Part shown: positions 1 through 10,934 of the stretch, piece by piece
Layout of the letters: the number at the start of each line of letters is the position of its first letter
Position numbering within the stretch: position 1 is the stretch's first letter
The notes under the pieces: generated by a model
What the model was told of the DNA's origin: nothing
Databases searched by the model: none
Seen by the model: only the letters and a program-made list of their open reading frames with translations
Program-made: the position numbers and the translations under genes
From: Pseudo-nitzschia pungens
Lineage: Eukaryota > Bacillariophyta > Bacillariophyceae > Bacillariales > Bacillariaceae
Direction of reading: 5' to 3'
Length of the DNA: 64,000 nt
Assembly (NCBI GenBank): GCA_037355855.1
Contig: CM074762.1
Span: 3,410,001 to 3,474,000, forward strand

Positions 1-360
1 CAACACTTCGGTGAAACTTACACGACTTACCGTAAAAACCTTACGATATGGTAATGGTAACTCGCAAGCCTTACTTGTCCTCGTATTTGTGAAGTTACTG
101 TACGGTACGTTCGCGAACAGCTCATAATAATCTCCCACAACCAGACTATTGCCAATGAAACCATGAAACAACGTGCCCGTTGTCAACGTGCCCGTTGTCC
201 GTTTAGACCTGATATGTTGCGACGCAGATCACGGCGAGTGACGGAGATCACGTGTGGATGATGATGGTTCGCGAACAAGTGATGGTTCGCGAACAAGTGA
301 TGGAAATGATTTCACATTGCTTAGTCGAAGCATTTCTGTACCAAAAAAGGCTGATAATCC
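1..360. other. Upstream region with two short direct repeats
   Basis: No coding signal was seen. CAACGTGCCCGTTGT occurs twice in a row (about 169-198), and TTCGCGAACAAGTGATGG occurs twice in a row (about 268-303), just before the ATG at 361. The latter carries the palindrome TTCGCGAA. The repeats lie in the probable promoter or 5' UTR of the following gene. Whether they bind a factor is unknown. Confidence 0.5.
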
Positions 361-3300
361 ATGACGATGCCCATCAATAACGTCGATGACGACGAGCACT
401 GCGAGGAGAGAATTGAGTTGGACACTCTTCGGGGCTGGTTCCGTCAAGCCGAACCAGAAGATGACTACAAACAGGAAGATCAGGAAGATCAAAGCTTCTT
501 AGCCAACAAAGAGCGTGATGATGAAGTTTTGGTCAAATTTCCATTTGAAGCAACTGAGGCTGCATTAGAAGATGCATCAGTGAATTTAAGTGAACTTTCC
601 TGGAGAGACCCTGAACCCACAAATGAACCAAACACACAAACGCCTATTGAAATTCTTGTGAGCGATTACCGGAGACTTAATGATGGAAATCATCTAAATG
701 ATTCATTATTGAACCTGTGGATGCATTGGATTTCACGCTACAGCAGTGACGTTTATATCTTCCCGACATGGTTCTACACATATTTGAATAGTGAAGGGGT
801 TGAGAAAGTCAAATCCTGGGTACACTTCAACATTTTCGACAAGAAGCTTCTTTTTTTCCCAACCAACGTTGACAACTTGCACTGGAATCTATCTGTCGTT
901 GTAAACCCCGGGGCGATAAACGACGATGCCAACAGCACCTATTTGTTGATTTTTGACTCATTGGGTTGCGAAGAGGATTACAAGAAAGGTGTTCGCAAAA
1001 ATCTTGTTAATTGGCTAAACGATAGATGGAATGATGAGACTGGGCCATTCAGCGAAGTCAAAATCTACGAAGCAAAAGTTCATCGGCAGACCAATTCCTT
1101 CGACTGCGGTGTCTGTGTCTGTCGCTATGCCCTCGGTATGCTTCAACTGAAGCACTCCACAGAACTTGAAGCGGTTCAGCTTTGCATCGCAAGCGAAGAC
1201 ATATTTGACTTTGATGTTGCCGAAATGAAACGGTTTCGCCGCGATTTGAAAACCTTTATTCGGAGGCTCAGTTCGCTTTACGAACAGACAGACTGCGCTC
1301 TCAAACAGCACATACAAAACGAGGCAGCAAAAAATGCGGAAAGTGACGAAACCAAGGAAGCTGCGGAAAGTGACGAAACCAAGGAAGCTGCGGAAAGTGA
1401 CGAAACCAAGGAAGCTGCGGAAAGTGACGAAACCAAGGAAGCTGCGGAAAGTGAAGAAACCAAGGAAGCTGCGGAAAGTGAAGAAACCAAGGAAGCTGCG
1501 GAAAGTGAAGAAACCAAGGAAGCTGCGGAAAGTGAAGAAACCAAGGAAGCTGCGGAAAGTGAAGAAACCAAGGAAGCTGCTCAAATAGCGCAAAATAAAG
1601 AAACCAAGGAAGCGGCTGGAACAGCTCCCACCGACAACATGGAAAGTGAAGAGACGAACAAGGATATGAATGCAAAAATTGGAGGAATCAAGAAGGAGGA
1701 AGATGAAGAACCTTTCATCGGAAAGACTATCAAGGATTCACACGTCTCCAATCCATTCTTTAGCAAGCAGACGTACGCAACATCGGTCCAAGCAGATGAA
1801 TTGTTTTCCTTTCATAAGTTAGATGAGGATGCTGTACTATTTCATGACGAACAGCCATTTTCGCCAATATTGAGTCGTTGGGATTGGACACCAGTCGTTC
1901 ATCCAACTATCAAGCACGTCAATGCAATGAGAGACGACCCCGAAGCTAAGTTTCGATTCTGCGAAGATCGGATGTTTCGGGAATACGAATATGAACACAT
2001 TGATAGATCGATTGAGATTCATGACGTGGATGAAAATATATCATTTCATCCACGTCTGACAGGGCCCTATCGACGATCAGTGTTTTTTGACAATGAAGTT
2101 CAACTTGTTGAGAACGAAAAGGAAGGACGCCCAGATCCCCAAATTGAAGAAGAGGAAGAGGACGTGCGCCCAGATCCCCCCACATGGAATGACTATAATG
2201 CCGAGCTTGAGGTTTTCACTAGGGATAGACCTCCTTATATCATACGGGCAGACGAACAGGTATGTAGGTCTCCTTATGTCGTACGAACACGACGAACAGA
2301 CGAACGGGAGTGGAGATCTCCCTGCAGAAGAACAGGACGAGCAGAAGAACAGGACGAACAGGACGAACAGGACGAACAGGAGAACTTGCCGTCACGATTG
2401 GCCCCACGAGATCTCCAGAAATCATTTTGCGATAGTTCAAAGGAACTGGTCCTGTATTATCAAAATCTTCTAGGGGTGGAGACGACAGAAAGAGAAGCAG
2501 ATCATGGAAGCCATGAATCAGGCACAGCAATTGGAAGTCCATATCATGCTCTAATGTCAAAGACAAGAGGCAACAACAGGGTTTTTTCGCACGCCTTGAA
2601 TCAGAAATCCTGGCCATGGGAGAAGAAACAGTTAAGGGTAATGGCACAGTCGCCTGGAAAGCAATCAGCACGGCGGCCGCCGCCGCCGATACTGAAAAGA
2701 ACGAGACAAAAAATTCCCGTTGACGAAAAGGCTCTTGCGGATCTGGTCATCCACGACGAACGAAAGCCAAACTCTATCCAAGAAACGTCCGAAGCAAACT
2801 CGATTCAGGAAGCGTCCAAACCAAAATCTATTATGCTCAGTTCTCACAACTTTCATTCATTTGCCAGGACTTTACGGAAGTCTCGGGCAAAGAAGACAAC
2901 GTTCCACAACCGCACAGTAATGTATTTGGTTGAAAACCTGACGAACAAGAGAGAAGCGAACACGGTTAATTTTTTACCTAGGAAAAGAGAACTACACTGG
3001 AAATCCATAATAGGAAATACGAAAGAAGCCAGAGGTATCCTTGCAGAAATAGACGACGCCGTAGAACGAAATCACCACAAAATCATCAAAAGGATTAAGA
3101 AAGACACATGCAAAAACTGCGTTGTAAATCCGTCGTATTCGCAAATAGTACTCCAAGCATTTGCACCGGACACATCAGATGACGAAACTGACATGGACGC
3201 ATGTTCAAAAAAAGGCGGCAACTTGGTGGGATCTAAGAGAAAGCAACCATTAGCTGCTACGGCGTCATCGATGGTCAGTACTAAGAAAGCTCGAAATACA

Positions 3301-4086
3301 GCACCTGCCATGGCGTCAGCGCAAAAGAATGCGGAAACTGGACATTCAGCAACGAACATCACAGCTGCCGAGGCGTCATCGAAAAAGAGTAAAGAAACTC
3401 AACATGCAGCAACGAACACGACAGCTACCGAGGTGTCAAATGCAGCAACGAACACGACAGCTACCGAGGTGTCATTCAATAAAGAAACTCGACACGCAGC
3501 AACGAACACGAAACCCCCTCCTACAGATGAATTCACAGAGGCAGCAGTCATATTGGTCTCGGTCAAAACCGAGCCAAATGACAAGAATAATCCGAAGGAG
3601 GACATCCCGTTGGAAACTGAGGGTGAACTAAATCATGAACAAGCAAAGGAGCAGCCGGAAAATTTGCCAAAGGACGAAGCTGCCAAATCGAAGGCAGCGA
3701 TTAAAAAAGGGAGGAAATCAACGACTGCAAACGAAGTGTCCGCGAACCCTAGAACTCGGGGTCACAGCAGACGAAAACTTCCCTTGAAGAAAGAATCAAC
3801 ATCGCAGGATATGCAATCAAGCAAGTCAAAATCGTCGATCTTTCCCAAAGAATATCGCGGAAAGGTATTGTGGAAGCCTCCTAAGGCGTATCACGAACGT
3901 TGGGATTTCATGCGACTAATCGGAGAAAAGAAGAAAGCCACCCAATTTTATTGCATTGCTTGTGATTCTACAGGAGCGTACACTGCCCAGTCATCGTCAC
4001 AAATGAAACGTCATTCAGACACTGCTGAGCACAAAAAAAAGGCTGCCGAATTCAAACGAAAACATCCCTCCCATTTCTCAAAATAA
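361..4086 (+). CDS. Ulp1-type (C48) cysteine protease-like protein with C-terminal C2H2/BED-like finger
   Basis: This is a single 1241-residue open frame. Residues about 98-290 resemble the Ulp1/SENP deSUMOylase fold. His174 (in LHWNL), Asp199 (in FDSLG), Gln243 and Cys249 (in FDCGVCVC) fit the catalytic His-Asp-Gln-Cys set, so the protease centre looks intact. Family members cleave SUMO or related modifiers, usually in the nucleus. Residues about 326-406 are nine 9-residue repeats (AESDETKEA, then AESEETKEA). Low-complexity acidic and basic stretches follow, including a DEQ repeat near residue 660. The last 60 residues hold a C-x2-C...H-x5-H pattern (CIACD...HSDTAEH), like a BED or U1-type finger, suggesting nucleic-acid binding. 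Ulp1 domains next to DNA-binding fingers also occur in transposon-encoded proteins, so a mobile-element origin is possible. No terminal repeats of an element were found. Confidence 0.75.
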   Translation: MTMPINNVDDDEHCEERIELDTLRGWFRQAEPEDDYKQEDQEDQSFLANKERDDEVLVKFPFEATEAALEDASVNLSELSWRDPEPTNEPNTQTPIEILVSDYRRLNDGNHLNDSLLNLWMHWISRYSSDVYIFPTWFYTYLNSEGVEKVKSWVHFNIFDKKLLFFPTNVDNLHWNLSVVVNPGAINDDANSTYLLIFDSLGCEEDYKKGVRKNLVNWLNDRWNDETGPFSEVKIYEAKVHRQTNSFDCGVCVCRYALGMLQLKHSTELEAVQLCIASEDIFDFDVAEMKRFRRDLKTFIRRLSSLYEQTDCALKQHIQNEAAKNAESDETKEAAESDETKEAAESDETKEAAESDETKEAAESEETKEAAESEETKEAAESEETKEAAESEETKEAAESEETKEAAQIAQNKETKEAAGTAPTDNMESEETNKDMNAKIGGIKKEEDEEPFIGKTIKDSHVSNPFFSKQTYATSVQADELFSFHKLDEDAVLFHDEQPFSPILSRWDWTPVVHPTIKHVNAMRDDPEAKFRFCEDRMFREYEYEHIDRSIEIHDVDENISFHPRLTGPYRRSVFFDNEVQLVENEKEGRPDPQIEEEEEDVRPDPPTWNDYNAELEVFTRDRPPYIIRADEQVCRSPYVVRTRRTDEREWRSPCRRTGRAEEQDEQDEQDEQENLPSRLAPRDLQKSFCDSSKELVLYYQNLLGVETTEREADHGSHESGTAIGSPYHALMSKTRGNNRVFSHALNQKSWPWEKKQLRVMAQSPGKQSARRPPPPILKRTRQKIPVDEKALADLVIHDERKPNSIQETSEANSIQEASKPKSIMLSSHNFHSFARTLRKSRAKKTTFHNRTVMYLVENLTNKREANTVNFLPRKRELHWKSIIGNTKEARGILAEIDDAVERNHHKIIKRIKKDTCKNCVVNPSYSQIVLQAFAPDTSDDETDMDACSKKGGNLVGSKRKQPLAATASSMVSTKKARNTAPAMASAQKNAETGHSATNITAAEASSKKSKETQHAATNTTATEVSNAATNTTATEVSFNKETRHAATNTKPPPTDEFTEAAVILVSVKTEPNDKNNPKEDIPLETEGELNHEQAKEQPENLPKDEAAKSKAAIKKGRKSTTANEVSANPRTRGHSRRKLPLKKESTSQDMQSSKSKSSIFPKEYRGKVLWKPPKAYHERWDFMRLIGEKKKATQFYCIACDSTGAYTAQSSSQMKRHSDTAEHKKKAAEFKRKHPSHFSK
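1336..1578 (+). repeat. 27-bp coding tandem repeat, nine copies
   Basis: Nine head-to-tail 27-bp units encode AES(D/E)ETKEA. The first four carry GAC (Asp) and the last five GAA (Glu) at the same codon. The unit has no stop codon in several frames, so spurious frames open on both strands here. A degenerate tenth unit follows. Confidence 0.95.
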
Positions 4087-4272
4087 TACAGCCGCACATA
4101 ATTATGAAGTAAGGTAAGGTTACGAAAGGACGGTACGGTATTAGCTTGTACGAGTTAGTACGGTGCACGAACAGGCAGTCGAAACTGACACGTTCGTCTG
4201 TTCTGGTTAGCAGACATTAGTCACACCACACCGACGAACACAAAGTAGACGAACAGTCAAGGAGTAAGGTTT
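4087..4272. other. 3' flank of the Ulp1-like gene
   Basis: No gene is seen. The stretch has GGTAAGGTTAC-type words and a GACGAACA-rich segment that leads into the satellite. Confidence 0.4.
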
Positions 4273-4750
4273 AACCGTATGAGTCTACTCGTCTGTTCGT
4301 CTGTCTATTTCGTCTGTCTGTTCGTCTGTCTATTTCGTCTGTCTATTGTCTGTTCGTCTGTCTGTTCGTCTGTCTATTTTGTCTGTCTATTTCGTCTGTC
4401 TGTTCGTCTGTCTATTTCGTCTGTCTGTTCGTCTTTCTATTTTTTCATCTGTCTATTTCGTCTGTCTATTGTCTGTTCGTCTGTCTGTTCGTCTGTCTAT
4501 TTTGTCTGTCTATTTCGTCTGTCTGTTCGTCTGTCTATTTCGTCTGTCTGTTCGTCTTTCTATTTCATCTGTCTTTTCGTTGTCTATTTCGTCTGTCTAT
4601 TGTCTGTTCGTCTGTCTGTTCGTCTGTCTATTTCGTCTGTCTATTTCGTCTGTCTGTTCGTCTTTCTATTTCATCTGTCTTTATTTCGTCTGTCTGCTCA
4701 TCTGTCTACTGTCTGTTCGGTAGCGACGTGTTCGTCTGTTCGTTCTGTTT
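4273..4750. repeat. TCGTCTGTCTATTT / CTGTTCGTC satellite
   Basis: Long tandem array built from GTCTGTCTATTTC and GTCTGTTCGTC words, with higher-order periodicity. Long open frames through it (Val/Ser/Cys/Leu/Phe-rich) come from its composition and are not genes. Confidence 0.9.
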
Positions 4751-4780
4751 TTCTAGTGTATCTGTTCGTTTGTTTGCTGG

Positions 4781-4925
4781 TGTCGGCTGGTGTCAGCTGG
4801 TGTCGGCTGGTGTCGACTGGTGTCGACTGGTGTCGACTGGTGTCGTCTGGTGTCGACTGGTGTCGACTGGTGTCGACTGGTGTCGCTGGTGTCGACTGGT
4901 GTCGCTGGTGTCGACTGGTGTCGGT
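4781..4925. repeat. Decamer satellite TGTCGACTGG
   Basis: About 14 tandem copies of a 10-bp unit (TGTCGACTGG, with variants TGTCGGCTGG, TGTCAGCTGG and 9-bp TGTCGCTGG). It directly follows the preceding satellite. Confidence 0.93.
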
Positions 4926-5460
4926 CATGGGCTGGAAGTGAGTTGGTTGCTATCGCTGAAACTATCGCCAAAATCTGAGGGGTCATGGGAATTTTGATAG
5001 TTCGATCAAATTCGGACTAATTTATTTTTGGGTGATCGGGAATTTGAAGGAAAAACATTTCACCTAAAATCGGAGGGCTAAGAGAATTTAATTTTCTATA
5101 TTTTCTATATTTTTTTAATATGCGCACCATTTTGTGCGTGTCGAGAGGGCGCATGGGGGCTTCCATAAATTGTTCCGGACTGCAATTTTTTAAAAATCAA
5201 CCATGTTCCCGGAAAGATATTTTTGTTCCGAACACTCGTACAATTACGTAAGATCTTACTGTGTTTTCACAAGTCAGGTAAACATCAGAGTTTACCTTCT
5301 TCGTAAATCTTTCGTACACAATGAGCTGCCGTGCTTCATTGTACTGGCACGTACAAGTACCAAAAACGGTAGATTCTCGTCTTGTCGAGAGGATCCAGTG
5401 ACACATCCCAAGAAGCACGAGGGAAGGAAGTCACCACATTTCTCGTTTTTAATCGACATG
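4926..5460. other. Intergenic region
   Basis: AT-rich with TTTTTAA runs. An open frame from 5203 reaches the following gene only by running into its first exon. No independent gene is seen. Confidence 0.4.
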
Positions 5461-6377
5461 CGAATCGTTGCCGTTGCACTACTAGCGCTTGGAAAGCGAT
5501 CGCAAGGGTTCTCTACAACCTCTCATCGTGGATTCCACCGAACATCAACCGCATTGACAATGAGTAAACGCGTTTTGGTTCCCATTGCGGACGGATCCGA
5601 AGAAATCGAGACCACGTGCATCACAGACACATTGACCCGATTCGGAGCAGATGTCACCATTGCCTCGGTGATGCCGGAAGGGAAGCTTCTGTGCAACATG
5701 AGTCGAGGAATCAAGGTGCGTGCGACTTGATCGCAAACGAACAGAAATCATGCAATTTCCGAAGCTAGTTGACGGTATATGACGTACGCTTGTTGCTATG
5801 CTTTCTTTGTCATCTCGGCTTGGATTGGAAAGTCTTACCCATGTACGCATCTCTCATTTAGATAATGGCAGATATGTCAATCGAAGACGCCGCAAAGGAA
5901 GAATACGACCTCGTTGTTTGCCCCGGGGGTATGCCTGGTAAGCCACACACGAATCAAAAACAACGCCTCGGTACTGCAATTTCGAGGTATAGTCCTTCCT
6001 AACATCTGTCTCGAATCCTTGTCGACAACCACCAATTTATTCTATATCCAGGAGCAGAACATATGAGAGATTCCAAGACTCTTGTGTCGATCTTGGAAAA
6101 ACAAAAGAGCACCGGCAAACGCTATGCGGCTGTTTGTGCTTCTCCTGCTGTTGTTTTGGCATCCAATGGTCTGCTCGAGGATCCAGGTGCGACGTGTTAC
6201 CCCGCACCACCGTTCCGCGAGAAGCTCGTCGATCCCATCGACGATGCGGTAGCCGTGACTGGAATGGTAACAACTTCCCAGGGACCGGGCACATCGTTGG
6301 CCTTTGCTTTGGAGCTCGGAGAGCAGTTGTTTGGAAAGGAAAAACGAGACCAAATACAAAAGGAAATGCTGCTTTGA
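5461..6377 (+). CDS. DJ-1/PfpI family protein, possibly plastid- or secretory-targeted
   Basis: Three exons: 5461-5715, 5862-5937 and 6052-6377. Both introns (146 and 114 bp) are GT-AG and the joins preserve frame, giving 218 residues. The mature part matches DJ-1: ADGSEEIE near the start, VVCPGGMPGAEHM, the nucleophilic-elbow AVCAS with Cys139, and TSQGPGTSLAFAL near the end. DJ-1 proteins act in oxidative-stress protection and glyoxalase/deglycase-type chemistry; the exact substrate cannot be read here. The first 33 residues before MSKRVLVP include a hydrophobic core (IVAVALLAL) and a Gly-Phe-Ser step, resembling a diatom bipartite plastid presequence. A start at 5561 (MSKRV) would give a cytosolic form. 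Confidence 0.88.
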
Positions 6378-8481
6378 TGCGAACAACGGACTGACAAAGT
6401 TCTAAAAATGCCTTGAATTGTTGCAATCATTTTCTTTTGGTCGAAAAAAAATTATTCGAAAAAAAATTATTCTGTCATCGCATTGGAGGGACCTTCTGGA
6501 ATTTTTAATTTCTCAAAAGTGAGGTACACGTACATGATTAGCTTACCACTCAAGTATCGAACATTGTAGTTTTCCATGCTTTCAAATTTGTTTTGTTGAC
6601 TACTACTTTCGTAGAGTCGGATAACATTGTAGTTAAAAATACGAAGTAATACCTAGAGTTGTTCGTAAATTTGCAAAAAATAGCTTGTTTACATCTGCGT
6701 ACCAGTACTATCCCACGAACACCCCGAATTCAATGGAGAAATAAGAAGTAGTAGCTTGCTAGTTCTGAGACATGGTTTTACTTTCGCACATCATTTCGAT
6801 CATGTCACCCAGCAACACAACACTGACTGCTCTCAACTATCTTTCTGCTTCTGCTTGTATTGTTGAGCTGTTAAAATAGGACTCAAAAGGCGTTTTGATT
6901 TTATTTGTAAGTGCCACACAAGTAATATACTGTACGGTACGATACTTCGAGTCCGAAGACGAGGACAGTGTCCCAGGTTGCGCAGGTTCAAAGGAACGAA
7001 TACTAACATTATTTTTTGAAAATAAGTAATACGAAGTACGGTTAACCTTACTTCGTAAGTTACATTGTAATATTAAGAGGTATTTAGGCCTTACGTGCGC
7101 CAACGAAGCTAGGTGTCATCAAAGACTGTATTCCATCCCGATAATTGATGGACAGCAATTCATTTCGCTTGGCTAAAAATAAATAATAGCACGACTGAAA
7201 ATGAAATAAGCGATCGTACTGTTATTTTTCTCGTCGTCCTCATGATGTTGTGATAACCAACATCAACAACAAGATTGGACAAGATTCAAGTTTTCGGGAC
7301 GCGCCTCATTTTTTACGAAGGCTGGCATGAAAACATCACCCTTTGATTGATTGATCCCATATCAAGAACGATTTCTTCTCTGACATCACTTTTTTTTTTT
7401 GTTGAAAACGAAGGCTTTCGCCGGTCAGATTAGCTCATCGAATCAAATCTGGACAACCACCCACGATCATGGATTGCAAGTAAACAAATTCCGTAATTAC
7501 GGTAATCATTATTTGACAACGGAAGTGTGTCATAGTTTCACTCATTGAAAACCCAAAACCGTATTTCGTTCTCGTTTAATTAATGAAACTTCGGAATCAA
7601 TTCAAAATTGACAAGAATGTCGCTGAGAACTGCAGCCTTCCTTTTTTTGAAAAGAAGTCGACCTTCCAATCAGTTAATAAACCTGGAATGTTGCGGGTAT
7701 CGCTTCTGCACCATGTTGCTGAACGGACAGAGTGGGGAAGTGTCCAATGCACGAAAGTCTGTCACAGATTTCGATAAATCGAAGGCAATCAGGATTGATC
7801 ATTGCCCTTCGAGTGCAATGATTTCCTGGTCAATTGATGAATACGACGGTAACACAAGCGTACCCTCACAGGAAGTGTTAGATATGGAAAGAGTCATGAC
7901 CGGATCTTTTCAAAATACTTCAACTACGCGTCCATTCTTCGTGCTTGATGGGGAAGGCCGAAGAATGGCATTGTTATCACTTCTATAATGATTGGACGGG
8001 CAACATCCTGGTTGCAGTCATTCTTTGAAAAGCTTACGCACACAACAACCTATAGATGACACTAGATTCCATTTTAGAAAATTCCGGGGAATTAAAATAG
8101 AGAAGTAATTGTTCAATAGAATAAAGTTAAACTCGTGTCGATCGATATTTTGTCAAAAATAAGCTAAGGCGGGAAAAAAGTGTTGAAGAAGAAACATCGT
8201 ATTAGAATTCAGCTTTCGTTGGATTGAAAAGCGTAGCATCTTCAGCAAAAATGAAAAAACGCGTCTCATACTCTTCCTATCAAAACACCGGGTTCGTCAT
8301 TCCACATGCTAAAGAGAACCAGCAAATTTCTGATTTTCATGAACGTTTTGCACATGCCGAAATTTTACTGGTCTCTATCGCTAGAGTGATTTTTGTCGGG
8401 GTGTTAAATATTCATAATCATAGTCGCTTTTCAAGCTGCATAAGCGAAGCCTGCTTTCTTACCTAAATTCGAAAAGCAGCA
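6378..8481. other. Gene-poor intergenic region
   Basis: 2.1 kb rich in A/T runs and in TACGAAGTA, GGTTAACC and CCTTACTTCGTA words (for example 7026-7062). Only a weak 126-residue frame at 7608-7988 is present. A further 80-codon frame at 8224-8466 has no recognisable content. Confidence 0.4.
7608..7988 (+). CDS. Hypothetical small protein (doubtful)
   Basis: Open frame of 126 residues, with starts at 7608 and 7617. The first part (SLRTAAFLFL) is mildly hydrophobic. No family, motif or neighbouring partner is recognised. It may be a chance frame; no introns were identified. Confidence 0.2.
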   Translation: MTRMSLRTAAFLFLKRSRPSNQLINLECCGYRFCTMLLNGQSGEVSNARKSVTDFDKSKAIRIDHCPSSAMISWSIDEYDGNTSVPSQEVLDMERVMTGSFQNTSTTRPFFVLDGEGRRMALLSLL

Positions 8482-10934
8482 TTAATACGAGAAGCCTACT
8501 GCCTTTCCTGTTTCTATTCTATTTGGCCTTGACTCGCCATACATCGTATCCAAGATTCTTTCTGCAACGTTAATTCCATCCACTGCAGCAGATACAATTC
8601 CACCAGCGTATCCAGCGCCTTCGCCCGAAGGATACAGATTCTCCGTTCCTATTGCTAGTAATGTCTTTGGATCTCTTGGTACCCGAAGTGGACTTGATGT
8701 TCTCGTTTCAACAGCATGAAGTAAGCCATCTGGGTGATAGTACCCTGGCATCTGCTTCTGAAAGTGATTTGTGAGCGCATCGCGCAACGCATTTGTTATT
8801 GATTCTGGGTAGATTTCGTGACAAGGAGCCGACTTCACGCCGAGACGATACGAGGAGGACGGAATGGTAGAGGAGATTCTGCCATCACAGAAGTCTGTCA
8901 TTCGTTGAACTGGAACTGTCAAATCACCCCCACCTAGTTTCGATGCCCGACGTTCCATATCGCGTTGAAATTCAAGCCCCGCCAACACTCCGTGATCAGC
9001 TCTGTATTCTTCCAGAATCTTATCATCAGGATCTACTGTTACCACAAGTGCCGAATTTGCCCAAATGGAATCCCTTCTACTAAAACTCATCCCATTCACA
9101 CATACTTCGTCCGGATCAGTCGAAGCCGGGACGATTTGTCCACCCTAAATGTGACAAAATTAGAAAGAGGTCGGAAAAATGGTCAATAAAAAGTGTCGAC
9201 GGACAAAGTCTTAAACCGCCTATACGTTCAATGCTCAATAAGATTTTTCAATAAACAATATACTCACTGGACACATGCAAAAACTATACGCGCCACGAAG
9301 TTTGCCATCCACTCCATCCATTGCCTTGTCTGTAGCAAGTCGGTATGATGGAACAGGCATCTTAGCAATGTGTTGGGGTTCCGTTCCAAAAAACTCGTCG
9401 TTCGCCTTGTCCGTCAATTTCTTTCCAGTTTTGACAGAAGGTCCCCATTCGTCACCATACTGGATTTGATTAATAATTTTTTGTGGATGTTCAATTCGAA
9501 ACCCGACAGCGAACCCCTTGGGTTCCAATTTGACCCCTGCCCGATGTAAATCTTCATACACATCTCGTGCACTGTGCCCGGTCGCCAAGACGACATGATC
9601 TCCCTCGAAATAATGTTGCTTTCCGCTGACGTCTTCGGTATAAACTCCACAGACCTGATTACCATCCATCTTCAGATTAGTCATTTTGGTTCCGAAGTGT
9701 ATTTGACCTCCTAACTCAGCGAGTCTAAAGCGCATCTTCCGCAACAATCTAACTAAATTGTCAGTTCCTAAATGCGGAGCTCCCTTCCACCTATGGTATT
9801 TTTTGCAGGCGTCATGAAGAAAGAAGCGATGCAAAGAATCTTGATTGAGAGCGGGTTTGCTGATATGGAGGTTGAACGCGTAAAAAAAAAATCTGAGTTT
9901 CCAGAAGAAGCTCCTCAGCTGACTATCCATACTCACAAGATGTCCGATGGTGCACCAAATTCAACCAATGTCTCCAATACCAAACGTACTGGCCCACTGT
10001 TTCTTCCTATACGGGTTGTTAGCTTCCCATCGCTCCAAGTCCCAGCACCGCCCTCCCCGAAAGCAAAATTACTTTCTTCGTTTAGAAGTCGTCGATGAAT
10101 CAATTTTCCAATATCTTGCCCTCGTTTCTCAACTGGTTGACCCCGGTCGATCAAAATCGGTTGGATTCTACCGTTGCTACCAAGGGCCAGTTGTAGTGCA
10201 CAAAATAGCCCAGCTGGTCCCATTCCAACCACTACGACGGTCTTTGTCTGATCTTGGTTTTCAGTATTTTCCTCATTTGCGGAATTCGACTCAGGCTTTT
10301 CTTCCGAACGTGTACTTTTCGAACTATCAACGGATTTATCCACCATCGTTTTTAACTTTTCCATGCGCCCGGATTTTTCCTTCCATCTCAAGGAGTGACG
10401 TAATGATCCTTCGATCGGAATGTCAACGACATAGCTGTATACAGGATGATTTAACTTTTTGCGAGCGTCTAAGGATCGACGAACAACTCGTGTACCCACA
10501 GGGATGTTTTTCAATCGTAACTTTTCAACGAGAACCCTTTGGAGTGCCACAGGAAGTTTATTCTCCGAAGTGATGACTTTTTTGTTGTTACCCGTAGACG
10601 ATGATTCGCTTTCCTCGAGATTGTCGGGATGAACCGCGATTCCGTACATTCTCCATATCTCAATGCCACCATGTATAAAATCTTTCTTATTCTCTGCCTT
10701 TTTGTCAAATAATGTTCTTTTCTTTGGTCTTTTTCGGTTTGAATTTCTTTCTGATTGACCTGACCGACTGGTAGCAAGTAATGTGTACGATCTTGACCCA
10801 GATTGACCGTGACCAACATGGAGATGATTGCGAGGGAGGGCAGTGAACGAAACTACAGTAATCTTCGTAACAGTGAACACTGCTACAGAGAGTACTTGCA
10901 GCAACAGCACAAAGAAAGAATAGCGATTACTCAT
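8482..10934 (-). CDS. FAD-dependent oxidoreductase (COG2509-like), plastid-type presequence
   Basis: Three exons on the minus strand: 10934-9937, 9790-9268 and 9144-8482. Donors are GTGAGT and the joins restore the family motifs DILWKGAPHLGTD and FCMCPGGQIVPAS. The product is 727 residues. A dinucleotide-binding GMGPAGLF motif lies near residue 235, LATGHSARDVY in the middle and GEGAGYAGGI near the end, as in this uncharacterised FAD-dependent dehydrogenase family. I recall a plastid relative in plants linked to pigment-defective mutants; this could not be checked. The N-terminus has a strong hydrophobic signal core followed by VVSFTALPRN, a good ASAFAP-like site, so plastid import is likely. 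It is transcribed divergently from the LPA1-like gene across about 560 bp. Substrate unknown. Confidence 0.88.

Noticed and set aside
4279..4941. Long frames rich in Val, Ser, Cys and Leu through the satellites
   Set aside because: They follow the repeat's lack of stops in several frames and have no start context or family content.
5203..5730. A 175-codon frame starting upstream of the DJ-1 gene
   Set aside because: It merely extends exon 1 upstream; the family start and signal peptide begin at 5461.
9947..10573. 208-codon plus-strand frame
   Set aside because: Antisense to exon 1 of the FAD oxidoreductase, with no protein features.
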